Source: Alisma plantago-aquatica (lineage: Eukaryota > Streptophyta > Magnoliopsida > Alismatales > Alismataceae). From it: DNA of 64,000 nucleotides. Both the position numbers and the translations under genes were made by a program. Below are positions 12,171-25,656 of this stretch, piece after piece (the first letter of the stretch is position 1; each line of letters opens with the position of its first letter). The stretch covers positions 1,064,413,744-1,064,477,743 of the forward strand of contig OY856412.1 of NCBI GenBank assembly GCA_963693085.1. The letters run 5' to 3'. Under the pieces are notes generated by a model that was not told where the DNA came from, searched no databases, and saw nothing but the letters and a program-made list of their open reading frames with translations.

Positions 12171-13089
12171 TCATGGTGAGGAACCATCCAGCAAGACAGG
12201 CTACTAGATTGACTTTCTCCATTCTAGTTCTTGGTAAAGAGGTTCTTGAAATGGTTCAATATTAGATTTTTCATATTTTAATCTTCCTCAATCCATACTC
12301 TTTCATCCTAGTCGAGTTTGTAATCATATTATTCATTATTTTTTACTTCACTATAGCATATAAGTATTTGGTATTTGAGTATCCAAGACAAATCTAGTCA
12401 TAGCTAGCTTTTTAGTGCCATTCTGGATCTTCTAGATTAAGGTGGTAACAACCCCCTCCTCTGGTTATCCCCATTAAGGTGGATCCAAAAGGCAAGGTCC
12501 ATTACATAAATATTTTTATAATTTGGATTCATAAAAAATAACCAATAATCATTGGTATTTATAAAAGAAGGTATTATTTACGGAAGCATGGAAGTAAAGT
12601 TCTCCTCAATGGAGTCACATACATTTTAAGAATGGAAACCAATTATTGTCAGAATGAACTAGCTAAATCCTCCTTGTATAATAAATATCATTTCTTGTAG
12701 ATCATCCTCTTGCATTACATACATTATTTATTGAGAAAGGTAGATAAACTAATACATTGTCAAAAAAATGTGGGCCAACATCAAACAATTTTATGTATGT
12801 CGATGAAACAAAAATGTATACATGTAATGTTAATAAAGTATATAGAATAAAAATATCAAATATTTGAAAGTAATGAACATGTCAATACCATCCTATAATT
12901 CCAAGATATTAATATTCCATCTCATTTTGTGTTCTGCTCCTTGTTCTAGCACTGGAATCTTTGGATTTTTTCACATAAAAGGGTTCCATGGTGATTGTTC
13001 CAAGCATGGACCCCATGGTGATAGTCCCAACAATGGGCTTTCTTTCTAGCTTTTAAATATTCTTGATCACTCTCTTAGATACCATTTTT
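12171..13089. other. Unassigned non-coding interval
   Basis: AT-rich sequence between the L1 remnant and the second Athila-like LTR. The upper part may still be decayed L1. Around 12960-13030 there is a small internal similarity (ccatggtgat... repeated). No gene, RNA or clear element terminus was recognised, and the true left end of the Athila LTR may lie within this stretch. Confidence 0.4.
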
Positions 13090-14582
13090 TATGTTTCAAG
13101 AGTGACTATCTCCCTATATCACCCTTATTATATTCCCTACATGATGCATATGATTTCACAACCAAATTTTGGGCTTATTTAGGCATGTTTGCAGAAGAAA
13201 TTCTTCAATATTCATGTATATTATCATTATTTTGACTAAATACTCCAAAACAACTATTTTGCATATATTTATCTATTTTACATGCATTTGGATCAAAATA
13301 TTGCATTTCAGTATTGTACAATACATTTTTTGCTTAATTGCAGATAAAAACAAGCACAAAATGGAAGAATTTAATAGCACCAACTCAACTTGGTGGTACT
13401 GACATAATTAAAGCAAGAACCGACACAAGAAAAAGAAAAAAAAATGACAAGTGAAAAGAAGAACCATCAGAGAACATATTTGTACCACTGACTCAACTCA
13501 GCAACACAAAAATCACAAGTCGTAATTGTATTAAATTGGCAAGTTAGTGACACCAAATCCCAATTTACTGACACTTCCATTTTCATGATGATCTTGATGT
13601 ATCACGAAAACATCCAATGGTCTATCTGATAAGTTGTACTGCCTTTTCCTATATATACCCTAGAGGGAAGCCAAAGAGGGCATCTCATCTAGGCCAATCC
13701 CTCTGGTCATTCAAAGAGGGACTAGACTCCAACGAGAATGAGATGAAGAGGCATGGAGCAAGGCTCCTCCCAAGGAGAAGTTGATGACCACAATTTCTTT
13801 GGATGCAATGATATTTAGAGGGGATTAACCTTCCAAAATGATAGAAGAATTTTCTATGGATTTGTGTTCTTTATTCCCTTCCTTTGATTCCATGTTGAGC
13901 ATGAGGGGATAAACTCCCTTCTTTAGGACCCAAGAGTAGCCCTTTGTTGACTATATGCATGTTTATTTTTTATTCAATATAAATTTCCTTTTCTTGGGAT
14001 TTGATAGCATGATTTCTTTATTACCTTATTCACGCTTGATCACTGTGAATATATGATGATTACTAATTTCTGCAAGAGCACGATTAATATTTAGAAAATT
14101 CATTATCATTATAGTCCATAATGTGCTATGAAAGTGGGATAACGACAGTGAAGAATTTTGTCTAGAGAGATATTTTATCATTTATCTTAGTATATTAACA
14201 CTGTGAGAGTGGGTTCATAATTAGGCTAAATAGTATCTTGAGTTGAGAGAGTGGGTAGTGCAAGCTACATACGCTTCATCCTCAGAAGCAAGATAATTTT
14301 GATAAATTGGATAGAATTCATACATAGGTCACACTGTGATGAAATTGGTACCCAAAAGACTTCAGTAATTTGGTTTTCAATCAAATTTACATCTTTGCAA
14401 TTTAACACTTCTTTTTGGTCTAATCAATCAAAGAACACCTATATTAGTCCCAGCTGATACTTTTTAGTTAGTAGTAGTCTCTAGTAGTCCCAATTTTCTA
14501 AGATCAACATTTATGCCTCTTTGAGTCTCTTTATACTCTTACACATAAAATTTCATTTAGCACATGCACTTAAGCCGTGTCA
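13090..14582 (+). repeat. Athila-like LTR, copy 2
   Basis: The second copy of the LTR at 1-1509, aligned from about 13183 to the CA at 14582. The left end is uncertain; TGTTTCAAGA near 13092 is one possible start. The TATA box is at 13650-13657. It is followed by a better-preserved tRNA-Asp-type PBS. The 125-bp duplication of copy 1 is absent. This is the 5' LTR of the Athila element whose gag resumes at 27502 after copia B. Confidence 0.7.
13650..13657 (+). promoter_or_regulatory. TATA box of Athila-like LTR copy 2
   Basis: TATATATA followed by ccctagaggg, identical in context to the box at 451-458. Confidence 0.5.
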
Positions 14583-14588
14583 AGTTTT

Positions 14589-14606
14589 TGGCTCCGTTGT
14601 CAGGGA
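14589..14606 (+). other. Athila-like primer-binding site (tRNA-Asp type)
   Basis: TGGCTCCGTTGTCAGGGA agrees at 15 of 18 bases with TGGCGCCGTTGCCGGGGA, the tRNA-Asp-type primer site known for Athila/Tat gypsy elements. It lies six bases after the LTR end. Confidence 0.75.
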
Positions 14607-14788
14607 ATTTGTAGTGCTAGCACTACGATTGGAAAAATAAGACAATTTGGGTCACTTTTCATTTTTGTTATCATTTTATTAGTTAAAATCAACTACATCA
14701 TCTTTTTCTTACTTTTAGTTAGTTTATTTGTGACCCTCATATTCAATTTACTTTTGAGGTACTTGTTTATGGTTCACCATGGACCACC
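14607..14788 (+). other. Athila-like leader fragment, copy 2
   Basis: Non-coding leader matching 1534-1717. It ends CCACC at the copia B start. A possible duplicate, CCACT, occurs at 27497-27501 just after the copia B 3' LTR. Confidence 0.6.
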
Positions 14789-16258
14789 TATTTCTATGTA
14801 TGCCTAGATCGCCACTCATATGATGACTGTAATGGCATATGTTTTAAATGATTTGATTAATTATAACGTGATTCTGTCTATGTGTTTGTTCAAATATGAG
14901 ATGATGATTTAACATGATAGATGTCATAATAATAATGATTCTCAATTACATATGTCTTTAGGCCTGGACAATGAGATTATATATGTATGATAAGTGTATT
15001 TACATTCTTGATTGTGTCCCTAGTTGGATGTTATTGTGGAAGCTAATAGATAATAATAATACATAAGACTAGAGTGTGTGTTGGTTAACGACATAATCTC
15101 TTTAGTCATGATATGTGAAACAAAACACATAGGTACTTGTTAGAGAGCAATGTACCAGATAGACCCACCCTGAGAAGTGATACATGACTAATAGTCATAG
15201 TCACTTCTCAATGTGATGGTGATGATTGTGATTCTTAGACACAAATTCACTACACTCGTCACATGTTGTTCAATGTATTTAAACATCATCGAATGTGACC
15301 TTTAATAAGGGTTCACATAATGATGATGTTTAGATACATTGTGACACATGAGGATCGATTGTGAGCGATGTAGATGAGATTTGTCCCTCTTACTAAAGTT
15401 GATATCTTAAGAAAATGTATGTCCATACTAATGTGAATAAATATATGAAATTGAGCTCATATGCAAGTCTACAATATTCTCTGGTTCAAGGAACAATGAT
15501 TGAATGATTAAGAGGATGACATTTCCATTCCTCGAGTTCAATCTTGATATCAGAGACAAAGGAATTATACAATCATAGTAACACTAATCACAAATCTAGG
15601 TTGACGTTGTTCTCCAACTATCCAATTACTTGAGTAGCAATGATGTGTTTCTAGATACCACTGATTGCTTGCGATGTCATTAATTAGTTATGGTCATTTA
15701 CTGCCAACGTAACTTGGGACTAATAGGGTCACATGCATAGGGTGCACCTAGAATAGGAGTTTTCTCATGAATCAGGACTGACCTGATTACTAAACTGTTT
15801 ACGTAATCAATTTAAACAATTTTGGCTGACTGGGAATGTGATTTGAATGACTCAAGTGTTGAGTTTACCGACTTAAGTGATGAGTGACCAACTAAGAATT
15901 CTAGTCGTCGGACAAGACGATTAGTAAGACTAAATCAAAGATTGATGCTGACATCGTGTTGTGCATTGATTTTTGCATTGGAAGTTAATATGTTTGCAAA
16001 TAGGAAAGCATTCCAATCGAATGACTAGATATTATACTCAACCAACTGGGGTGTGAGTCGACCAACTCAAGTGTTGAGTTGACCGACTCATGATTGACAA
16101 CATCCATCATTTCATGAAAATCTGTCTCCTTGACTCCCAGTTGATCTGGAAACCTTGACCCTGACCCACCTAAAAATAAAAGGGTAGTCAAGGATTTTAT
16201 AAGACACAACTAACCCTGACAAATGTTATCCTCTTACAGTTGTGGTAAAGTGAGATCT

Positions 16259-18284
16259 CTTTTTTGGTCAGCTAAAAATCTTGTTGCTATATTAAACCAA
16301 AAACTTTGGGCTTATGTACGGTGGACAAACCCCTAAAAGAAAAACCTATTTATGAGTGCAAAGACACGTAGTGTTTGCATCATACTAACTAAATCTAGGA
16401 GCAAAGAAGATTTAGGGTCCATAATGTCCTACCAGGGATAGACACAAAACAACCATCCTCAAAAACTCTAGATACAACAGCAAGAAAAAAACACTAACAA
16501 TAAACCCAGCACAGAAAATGTGCCTCCTTGGCAGCTTATTCAGAGCCCCTAAGATCATCGTTTGATAACTGTTCTGGTGAGAGACGCCAGGTCTTCAATA
16601 TCCCATGCTCGAATCAAAAGGTCACATGAATACGAGGTCCATCCGTAAGGAATGGTAAGAACCTAGTCGCAAGGAAGACGTATGTCCTGGCTTTGACAGA
16701 CTGAAGCTTGTAGGAAGACAGAGGTCTGACTCCAACTTTTTGGGCAATAATCAGCCATCCACTCCCTTCTACCCAACTGATAATAAGATCACTGGTGAAA
16801 TTCTAGTGGAATAAGAGCAGCATCCAAACATATCCCTCGAGGTTGAAAGCAGTACTGCCCTCAAGTAACTTACAACCAGCCAAAAATGAAAAATAGGACA
16901 CCTCAAGGCAAATAGTTGCATCAGACTAAGAACTATTGTAGAGAAAATGTTAGATGATTAGACAGAATCATTGATCCATGGTATCTCATTGTTTCTGACC
17001 CTCCTTATCTTCTTATTTTTCTTTCTTAGCTTCGATCTTTCACTGAGTTTGAATTCAAGGAACTTTGGGTCCGGTTCATATGAAGAATCTTCAAATGAGG
17101 ATTCTTGATACCTGAAGAATCTTGTTACTTTGCAGAGTTAGATTCATATTAGAGAGGGTGGGCTCCCACTCTAAATATAATTCAACTTTTGGGTGACAGA
17201 CTGGATCACAATGCATATTCGGCTCCTCAATTGGTATCAGACTCTTGCTTGGATTCTTTGGTTTATTGATGGTTCTTCCAGGATGACCCTTGGCAGCATT
17301 GTGTCAAATAGGTTGGATGCTTCCTGGTTTCCCTGAGTGGATTTGCATGTCACTACCAAGCATCTTCCACCTGGGCTCTAGGGAACACGACATGAACCTA
17401 TGTCCAAAGCGCTTGCACTTGGAGCATAGAAGAGGTTTGGAGATGAATTCAACGCCAAGTTTCTTAGGAATCTCGTCTACCTCGATCAAGACTTACTTGG
17501 GAAAACCAGCACTAGACTCAATCTCCACGCACACCACAACATCTTTGAGGCAATTTGCTAAAAACACCATCTCGTCGAAGTCAACAGGGTGCCCAAGGAG
17601 GCTGGCCGTTCGTTCTAGTCGGTCCATCGTCCAAGAACCACCTAGATTGGTGATCTTGGTCCACAATGGAAGCTTCATGAATGAAAGGGGCTGAAGAGGT
17701 TTGTCGGGTTCCTAGGGATGCACGATGATGAGGGCTCCATCAAGCATCTAGGGAGATTCATTCAGAATTATCTCTCTCTTTGTATCAATTGGGATCTTGA
17801 TGACGAATCCCTCGAGCTCCTATGCCACGATCTAGAACTCACCACTCAACCTCCATCTCCGCTTTATCCACCCAAGGACTTGGCCTCTGAAGGGCTTACT
17901 CCCCATGAAATAGAGTGAGAGATACTCCTTCAAACTGGGATCGGGGTCCTTCCAGCTCGAGTATGAGAAGAGTTTCTTGTCTTCCTTGACGGTTGGCTCC
18001 ACAAACTTGAGGATAGGGGTGTCATTGCGCGCTCACCCCAACCTACTGGATTGCATCCAGTCAGGATTGGGTGGAGGTGATGAGGAATCACCACTCCTAT
18101 CTGGTGGAGGTGTTGAAGAGGAGGGGGAAGGGGAATGAGTTGTTGCAGATGTCGACCATTTTGGATCTGTGCAATTCTGAAAGGAAAGGTACGTGCTCGC
18201 TCCATTAGCCTCCCTTGAGCCAACCGGAGGAGTCAGATTCAACTTTGGAACACCCTCTCTCCCAGCTTTGGCACCGCTACTAGG
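16259..18284 (-). mobile_element. ORF1-only LINE-type retroposon in the copia B LTR
   Basis: A 2026-bp insertion absent from the other two copies of this LTR. It is flanked by near-identical 15-bp duplications (16244-16258 and 18285-18299, 13 of 15 bases equal). On the minus strand it ends ttagctgaccaaaaaag at 16259-16280, a short poly(A)-like tail as in plant L1 elements. Its coding part resembles L1 ORF1, with no endonuclease or RT visible. It is thus an internally deleted or ORF1-only non-autonomous retroposon mobilised by L1 machinery (inferred). Confidence 0.8.
17304..18250 (-). pseudogene. L1 ORF1-like protein remnant (DUF4283 / CCHC zinc knuckle)
   Basis: Minus-strand frames from about 18250 down to 17304. 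A Ser/Pro-rich N-terminus (THSPSPSSSTPPPDRSG region near 18150) is followed by a linker (LKFVEPTVKEDKKLF near 18000) and a DUF4283-like stretch. It ends with DEIPKKLGVEF and a zinc knuckle CSKCKRFGHRFMSC (C-x2-C-x4-H-x4-C) near 17400. This order is typical of plant L1 ORF1 and related gag-like proteins, which bind nucleic acid. Several frameshifts and stops separate the blocks, so it is a pseudogene. No RT follows downstream. Confidence 0.7.
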
Positions 18285-18710
18285 GGTAATGTGTGATCTT
18301 ATGCAAGTCTTACTTGTAAAAGGGAGATATAACAATAAAAAAACAAGTCCACACTAGCATGTTGACATCAAGCAGACAAAATCCTTCTCGTTGTCTCTAG
18401 AAAATCATTACTAGGAGTTCTTGGTGGTCTGTGTGGACTACCATAGAGGCGTGGAGCCTGTTGCCCACATGTAAGGAGACAACATCAGCTGTTGTTCATG
18501 GTGTCACACCAAGAAACCACCCCAACTACCATTAGATCAAGAAGAATCGTGTTGCAAGGATTGTTTATGGACTTTCTCTAGGATGAGGTATATACCTCAC
18601 AAATTCTCTTTCCTAAATACATCATTGTTGTCACAATCAACTTGTTTGGGATATGGAAAGAAAGTGTTTTTTGTTTTTGTTTCCTTATCTACTACCTGAT
18701 TTCCCAAAAG

Positions 18711-18722
18711 TAGTATGACAAC
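18711..18722 (+). other. Primer-binding site of copia B (tRNA-iMet type)
   Basis: TAGTATGACAAC is a decayed form of TGGTATCAGAGC, directly after the LTR. Confidence 0.6.
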
Positions 18723-19400
18723 CACATCAATTTATAATATATTAGGATTTAATCAATATGATTAGATTTTGTGTCATCATCTATTTATTGTACATGATGT
18801 GAATACTTAAAGATTAATGTGCATATCTAAATAAAATCACATAATCTCCAATGCATCTATATGATATGATATAATGCAATCAATACATGATACCCTAAAA
18901 TTTGTTTTGATGGAGGATGAATGCACAATTATGGGCAAAAAACCCTTTGTTGATGTGTGTGCTTGGTTGTATGGTTCTACTCCTATTGTTATTTGGTTTG
19001 CACATAGAACATCTACCTTTTCTCCAAATGTAAATTAATGCTTCCCTCCCTATGGTCCACTCAAATGTAACTCCAATTTTCACTTTTATAATATAATAAG
19101 TTAATAGTAACAGGATAGTTTTAATTTATATTTTGATAAAAGAAGACATTCTGCACCAGATGAGTCGACCTATTGGAAATTTGAGTTGATCGAATGGAGG
19201 ACCAAGGAGGGCACATGATAGGGGGAGCCAATCAATTGACTAACCCATCAACTGGAGCACCCAAACATCGCTTGATCCAGGAGAAAATCGACTGATCCAT
19301 TAAGACCAATCAACCAACCAAAAGGCCAACCGATTGACTGAATTGTCCAATCAATCTACTAGGATGGTTCCAACACAATTTTCTACAAGAACATGTTGCT

Positions 19401-21086
19401 TAGACCTGTAAACAAATCAAATTTGAACTAGATACCTATACATCTGATGTTCGAATTTGAAATTTTCCGTCTGATCCAATATACAAAGAATATGAAAAAG
19501 ACCAACCAAATTCAAACTCAAAATTGTCATTTCAAATTTAGATTAATCCAAAGCCGAAGTCTAAAAATGAATTTGCCATTTTAAACTCAGATAATATTCA
19601 AATATGATGTTTTGTTCTAATAAAATAGTATCAAATTTTAAATCTTAAACTAAGTCGATCAATCATTTCTTCAAAATCATTTTTATCATTTAGCATACAT
19701 ATATGCTATTTTCTAAATATGTCTTGGTAGAACTTTAAAATTGAGCATCCTCTAGAAAATTATTTTCCCTTAATTAATGGCATTATAATTGAACAATAAG
19801 AACTACATTCTTATTCACATTTCATAGTCAAATTGTTCACACTAAGTTCTTAAAATAATGCCAAGAGGTTGGAAATCAATATAAGATATGTTTCTAAGAA
19901 TTCACCCATATAAAAATATTAACCAAATGAAGGCTAAAAATAGAAGCTTTATTATTATTATGTTATTTAAACATCTTTTGCACCAGGACCCAGATGATAT
20001 GCAAATAAATACATGATTTAATAAACAAATCACATGTATATATATTTAAAACGTTGAATCATCATTATCAGAAGGTACAAGGCAATTTGTATATCTAACA
20101 AAGTTTCTAGTTTCTCCAGTGAACTTTAGCTATATGCTCTAGAATTTTCAAAAGGCCAAACTACATGTAGACAATACTATGATCATACTTTAATGATCCA
20201 GAACTGTGAGAATCTTTCCTATTTGAAATCAAGAACACATTTGCACATAGTACAAAAGAAATTGTAGCAAGTGAAACACAAATATTTGGTTCACTCAAGA
20301 TCATAGTGTAATCGTTGTACTTCAAAAATTGATGAATAGAGTATGAATCTAGTTAGGAGTTGAGTGAATAAAAAAAGTTGATGGGAAGGAAAGGTCACAA
20401 CATCTAATCAAATCTGATAGGACACACCAACCTTTTACACAAATTAATTACTAGTTATCGATTAGAAGGTAGCATTGGTTGCAACCTTTAGCCACAAAAT
20501 CATGTTTTATAGCCATAATTTAACTCTCCACCTTCATAGATTTGTTCTTTCCTATGATACTTAGCTCGATCACAGTTGTTGAGCTCCAACCTTACTTGAT
20601 GATGCATGAGTAGCTCATTGGAAATTGTCTGGATACGCTAGCAAACACAGCTCCTAGTGCCTACTGCTACTGGTTGTGTCCTGGACTATTTTTCAGGTCA
20701 CTGAGGTTTGGAGGTAAATGATATGAGAGAAGAGAGGTGTGAATGAAAATTGAGTAGAAGTGTTTTATATCTATGGTAAGGCTATCTTTACATTATTAGC
20801 TATTTGTCCTATACGCAGTGATGAAGGGCCACAACAATGCACAAAAATCCCAATTCAAACAATCTGATATATGAGATATTCATTTATACAAATCACATAT
20901 AATGTATATATGGGTTCAAATATTTTTTGGAGCAGATAAGACTGTATCTAGTATACAATTAGAAAAATATTTGGATACTATATTTGATATCCAAATCTAA
21001 TGCGAAATATGTTATGGATTTTTATCATTATTTTTGGACTCAAATTTGAATCAATTGTGGATTACAAATATCCATTAACTAGTCTA
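19401..21086. mobile_element. hAT-like non-autonomous DNA transposon, TSD ATGTTGCT
   Basis: A 1686-bp insertion in the copia B leader with exact 8-bp duplications ATGTTGCT (19393-19400 and 21087-21094). Its termini TAGAC...GTCTA form a short perfect inverted repeat followed by weaker, AT-rich subterminal similarity (TCAAATTTGAA near both ends). Copia A has the unfilled site at 7316-7323. An 8-bp TSD with short TIRs fits the hAT superfamily. No transposase-like frame is visible, so movement would have needed an autonomous relative. Confidence 0.85.
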
Positions 21087-21849
21087 ATGTTGCTACACAT
21101 GATGTTGACCTTAGATGGTAGATATTCTTTGTGTCTCTAAACAATTTCATTAGTATGGATATAACCATCACTCTTATTTTGTGATTGCATGTTTTGTTTG
21201 TGGGTATAACATGTATATGGTACATATTATAAGTATGTGGCAATTGGATATGTATATGCATTTATAAATAAAAATCCCCCACTTAAGTATTAAGTCTTAG
21301 ATTCTTTCCACAAGATACAAACATGAAAATATTGATCGACTAAGACTGCCTAGTGTGGCGCACCATCTATCTCATGAAAGTGTGAAGGTAGAAATGAGGG
21401 TCTGCCTCCATAGGATTCATATTCTATCATGTTGGATTTTGGGTCTGAGTTAACTAGGCGATCTTAATGGGATTAAGTATTTATATGCATAAATATGGAT
21501 CATGGTAAAGATTTATACATGCCATCCATAAAGAGTTGTATAGGATGCAATTGTCAAGTGTTGCCTACCTAAGTAGTCAAGTTGTGGGAAATCAGCCCTA
21601 GATAACTCTTAATTTGATGAAATATGGATCTTGACTCCCTAACAATTTGTATGGTACAATCTTCTGAATCGATAGTGATGTCTATCAACTTGAAAAAAAA
21701 TAGTGGGAGTGATAATCAATTAATGGCCTCATTAATTTTGTCAAAATTGCTTTTCATCAAATCAAGTCAAAAATTGTTTTGAAAAGATGAAAATTTCTTT
21801 TATAGAAACAAATGACAAACAATAATATATTTTTATTGCGTCTAGTTCT

Positions 21850-24800
21850 TGAGAAGGACAAACTAAATGGGACCAACTTCCATGACTAGTTCAGGTCTAA
21901 GAGAAACGTTCTCACCAATGAGCACAAGCTCTATGTCCTTGTAACACCACTTTTAGAGGAACCCACTCCAAATTCCCCCAAGGATGAAATGGGTGCTTAC
22001 TTGAAGCATGCCAATGATGCTGCTGACATCAAATACCTTATGATTGGTTGTAGGAACTATGCTTTGAATAAATAACATGAAAATATGTACATTCTTGAGA
22101 TGGTAACACATCTTAAGAATCATGCAAATCAAGAAAGGAATAATGTCTCCAAGGTGTTGTTTGAGTGCAAACTAATAGAGGGAGATATAATAGAGTTGAT
22201 GTGCTCAGTATTACCGGGCATGTGGAACATCAAATAGGATGGGATTTCCTTTAGGACAAGACTTGGCCACAAAAAGGATTCTACAGTCATTTCCTGAATC
22301 ATATTACTAGTTTATTGGGTGATATTACTTTAGTAACTTGGCCAAAATTGTTGTTTGAGTCTCTTGCAATTTTGATAAATTTTGAAGCACGAACGAAGAA
22401 GGACAAACACATGGTAGTGACCACAAAAGGGGAGTCAAAGTGAAAGGAAAGTCCAAGAAATGTTATGAGACTAAGATAAAGTCGTCTTCTTTACTCAAGA
22501 TAAGAAGGGTAAGTACAAAAAGAATTTGTCCTTTTCACTTAAAGAAACTAAGGAATATGATACAAGGGATAGAATCTCTACTTCATCTACATAAATTATT
22601 GAGATAAATATGTCTAGTTCTTAATCATGGGTACAATATAACGGATGTGGATCTAACATATGTTCTAATATGTAAAATCTACATAGAAGTAAGCCTTTAA
22701 GAAAGGGTGAGGTTGTATGTTACTAATAAAGCAAAAGTTGCAGCCACTGTAGTTGGAATCTATCATATATCTCTTCTAAATGGGATTCTAATAGAGTTAA
22801 AGAACTGCTATTATGTACCTTCCATTAATAGAAATATCATTTCTATATCTTGTATGGACAAGAATGGATTCAAATTTCTCATTAAGAATGGTTGATTTGT
22901 ACTTTTAAAGTTGAGATCTTTTATGGTAGTGTCCAATGTCTAATGCTTTTTATTTCCTAGATCTAGAGACATGTATTTGTAAAATAAATATTGAAATTCT
23001 AAAAGTTGATAAATCAAACAAAACATACCTTTGGCACTGTCTTCTAGGGAACATTAACAAGAGACGTATCTCTAGACATCATAAAGATGGTTATCTAGAC
23101 TCTTTTGACTTTTATCAATAGAGACATGTGAATCTTGTTTACTGGGCAAGATGACAAAGATTCCCTTCACTGGTCACAATGAGAGAACAAGTGATCTATT
23201 AAGACTTATGCATACTAATGTATGCAGACCTTTTAGAACAATTTCAAAAGTGGTTAACAATTCTTCATTACCTTCATTGATGATGTAAGTAGGTTTGTCT
23301 ATGTGTACTTGATGAAACAGATTAAAAAACCCTTGAAAAGTTCAATTTATTAATGAATGAATTACATAACCAACTTAGTATAAGTATTAAATCACTTCAT
23401 TCTTATTAAGGTGGAGAATACATAAGCCAAGAGTTTGAGGACCTTCTACGAGCCTGTGGTATGATTTCACAATGGACTTCACCCGAAAAACCACAACATA
23501 ATGGTTCATTAAAAAGAAGTAATCACACATTACTAGTTATGGTGTTAGAAATGATGAGTTTTGCCGATCTTCCAACTTTATTCTGTGGATATGCTTTAGA
23601 AGCCACTGAATTTACACTTAACCATTTCCCACTCTAAATTGGTTCAAAGAACACCATATGAGATATCCCATGGGAAACGTCATAATGTGTCTTGCATGAA
23701 GATTTGGGGATGTGAAGCTTATGTAAGAAAGTAGTTTCCTGAAAAGATTGGACCCATATCAGACAAATTTTATTTTTTTGGACATCCTAAAAAAATAGGG
23801 GATACTAGTTTTACACTCCATCTAACAATAAAGTTTTTGTTTTCAGGAATGTTTTATTCTTTTAAAAGGAATTTATTTCCAAAGAAATCAGTGAGAGAAA
23901 AGTAGAACTGGAAGAAGTTTGAGACCAACAAGAAACATTGAACCTCTAGACTTACATAAGGAACAAGAAGACTTAGAAACTTTTGTGGAATCTCAAGGTC
24001 CTCTTGTGACACATGAACCTCATAGATCTAGTAGGAAACATCTTGATCCTAAAATATTTTGTCATCTTGTGACCCAAGAAGACAATGAGTTGGTAATTGA
24101 TGATGAGCCAACAACCTACTTAGAAGCTATTGAGGGACTAGATCTGAAAAATGGTTTGAGGCCATGAGATCTGAGATGGAATCAATGTACATGTATGGAT
24201 CTTGGTGGATCCACCTAAAGGGGTAAAACCCATAGGGTGAAAATGGGTATTCAAGAAGAAGACTGACATGGATGGTGATGTACAAACCTATAAGGGAAGA
24301 TTGGTTGCAAATGGTTTTAGAGAAGTTCAAGGTGTTGATGAAAGCCTTTATGTAGTTGCCATGGGTAAATCCATAATGATCATGCTTGCCATTACAACTT
24401 ATTACGATGATGAGATTTGGCAGATCGCTATTAAAACCACATTCCTTCACCAGAATCTCCTTGAGAATCTGTACATGACACAACCCAAGGATTTTAAAGA
24501 ACCAATAGAAGCCAATAAAGTATGTAAGCTAAAAAGGTCAATCTATGGATTGAAGTAAGCATATGGGAGCTTGAATATTTGATTTGGAGAAACAGTCAAA
24601 GACTTTGTCTTTAGTCAATATGAATATGAATCACGTGTTTACAGGAAGGTTAGTGGGAGCATAGTTGTATTCTCCATATTGTATGTAGATGACATACCAT
24701 TGATGAGGAATGACATCCCTACTTTAGAGATGGGAAAGACCTATCTAGGAAGTACCTTCTCTATGAAGGATTAGGTGAATCAACCTATACTTTAGGAATC

Positions 24801-25640
24801 AAGATCTACAGAGATAGATCTAGAAGTCTTCTAGGCCTAAGCTAGAGCTCATACATTGACATGGTATTGAAGAGGTTCAACATGAGAAACTCAAAAAGAA
24901 GAGACTTAGCCATGTCTCATAGTGTTAGTATATTTAGAGTTCAATGTACCTATTCTTATGAAGAATGGCAGCACATGACTAAGATTCCATATCCATTTAC
25001 AATTGGATCTATCATGTATGCAATGTTATGTACTTGTCTCGATGTCTCATATGCCTTGAGTATGACTAGAAGGTACCAGTCAGACCCTGGTGGAAGCATT
25101 AGACTTCTGTAAAGAACATCTGTAAGTACTTGAGAAGAACTAAGAATCAATTCCTTGTTTATAACGATGAGGAAGAGCTAATAGTAAGAGGTTATATTGA
25201 TGCTAGCTTCCAAACTAACAAAGATGACTATAGATCGCAATCTGGATTTGTGTTTTTCCTTAACAATGGAGTTGTAAGTTGGAAGAGCTCCAAGAAAGAG
25301 ACAATTGCTAATTCTACGATAGAGGTCAAGTACATTGTTGCATCTAATGCAGCAAAGGAAGCTGCCTGGGTCAAGAAGTTCATCTCTGAACTTGTAGAGT
25401 TGTATTGTGACAACAATGGAGCTATTGCACAAGATAGGGAACTTAGATTGCATCAACATTCCAAACACATACTACGGTGCTTCCATTTCATATGAGACAT
25501 CGTACAATGAGGAGATGTGAAGACTTGTAGAGTACCAACTAAAAACAATGTTGCTGAAACTTTGACAAAAGTACTTTCACACCAGAAGCATAATAGGCAT
25601 ATATAGTCACTTGGGATTAAGTTCATGAGTGATTGTCTCT
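21850..25640 (+). pseudogene. Copia B gag-pol polyprotein remnant
   Basis: The decayed copia polyprotein, in order. Gag has LEKDKLNGTNF near 21855 and KLYVLVTPLLEEPT. The pre-integrase region at 22707-22895 has KNCYYVPSINRNI. Integrase (about 23190-23900) includes a GHNERTSDLLRLMHTN-type stretch. The linker at 23919-24167 is rich in acidic residues and HEPHRSSR. RT (about 24240-25090) has IYGLK at 24541 and the catalytic YVDD at 24682-24693. RNase H (25130-25495) has DASFQTNKDDYRSQSG and LYCDNNGAIAQ, ending with the KHILRCFHF block. Gag packages RNA, integrase inserts cDNA, and RT/RNase H copies RNA to DNA. Frequent stops and frameshifts preclude function. The 3' half is better preserved than the gag half. 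Confidence 0.9.
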
Positions 25641-25656
25641 AAGTGAAAGTGAAGTC
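25641..25656 (+). other. Polypurine tract of copia B
   Basis: The purine-rich aagtgaaagtgaag run lies immediately before the 3' LTR, the expected plus-strand primer position. Confidence 0.6.

Larger units (their letters stand above)
14789..18709 (+). repeat. 5' LTR of copia element B, split by a retroposon
   Basis: The start (TATTTCTATGTATGCC) is a mutated form of TGTTGGTATGTATGCC. The LTR runs to 16258, is interrupted by 16259-18284, then continues to about 18709 before the PBS. The interrupted LTR is about 1880 bp. The TATA box is changed to taaaaata near 16171. Confidence 0.85.
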
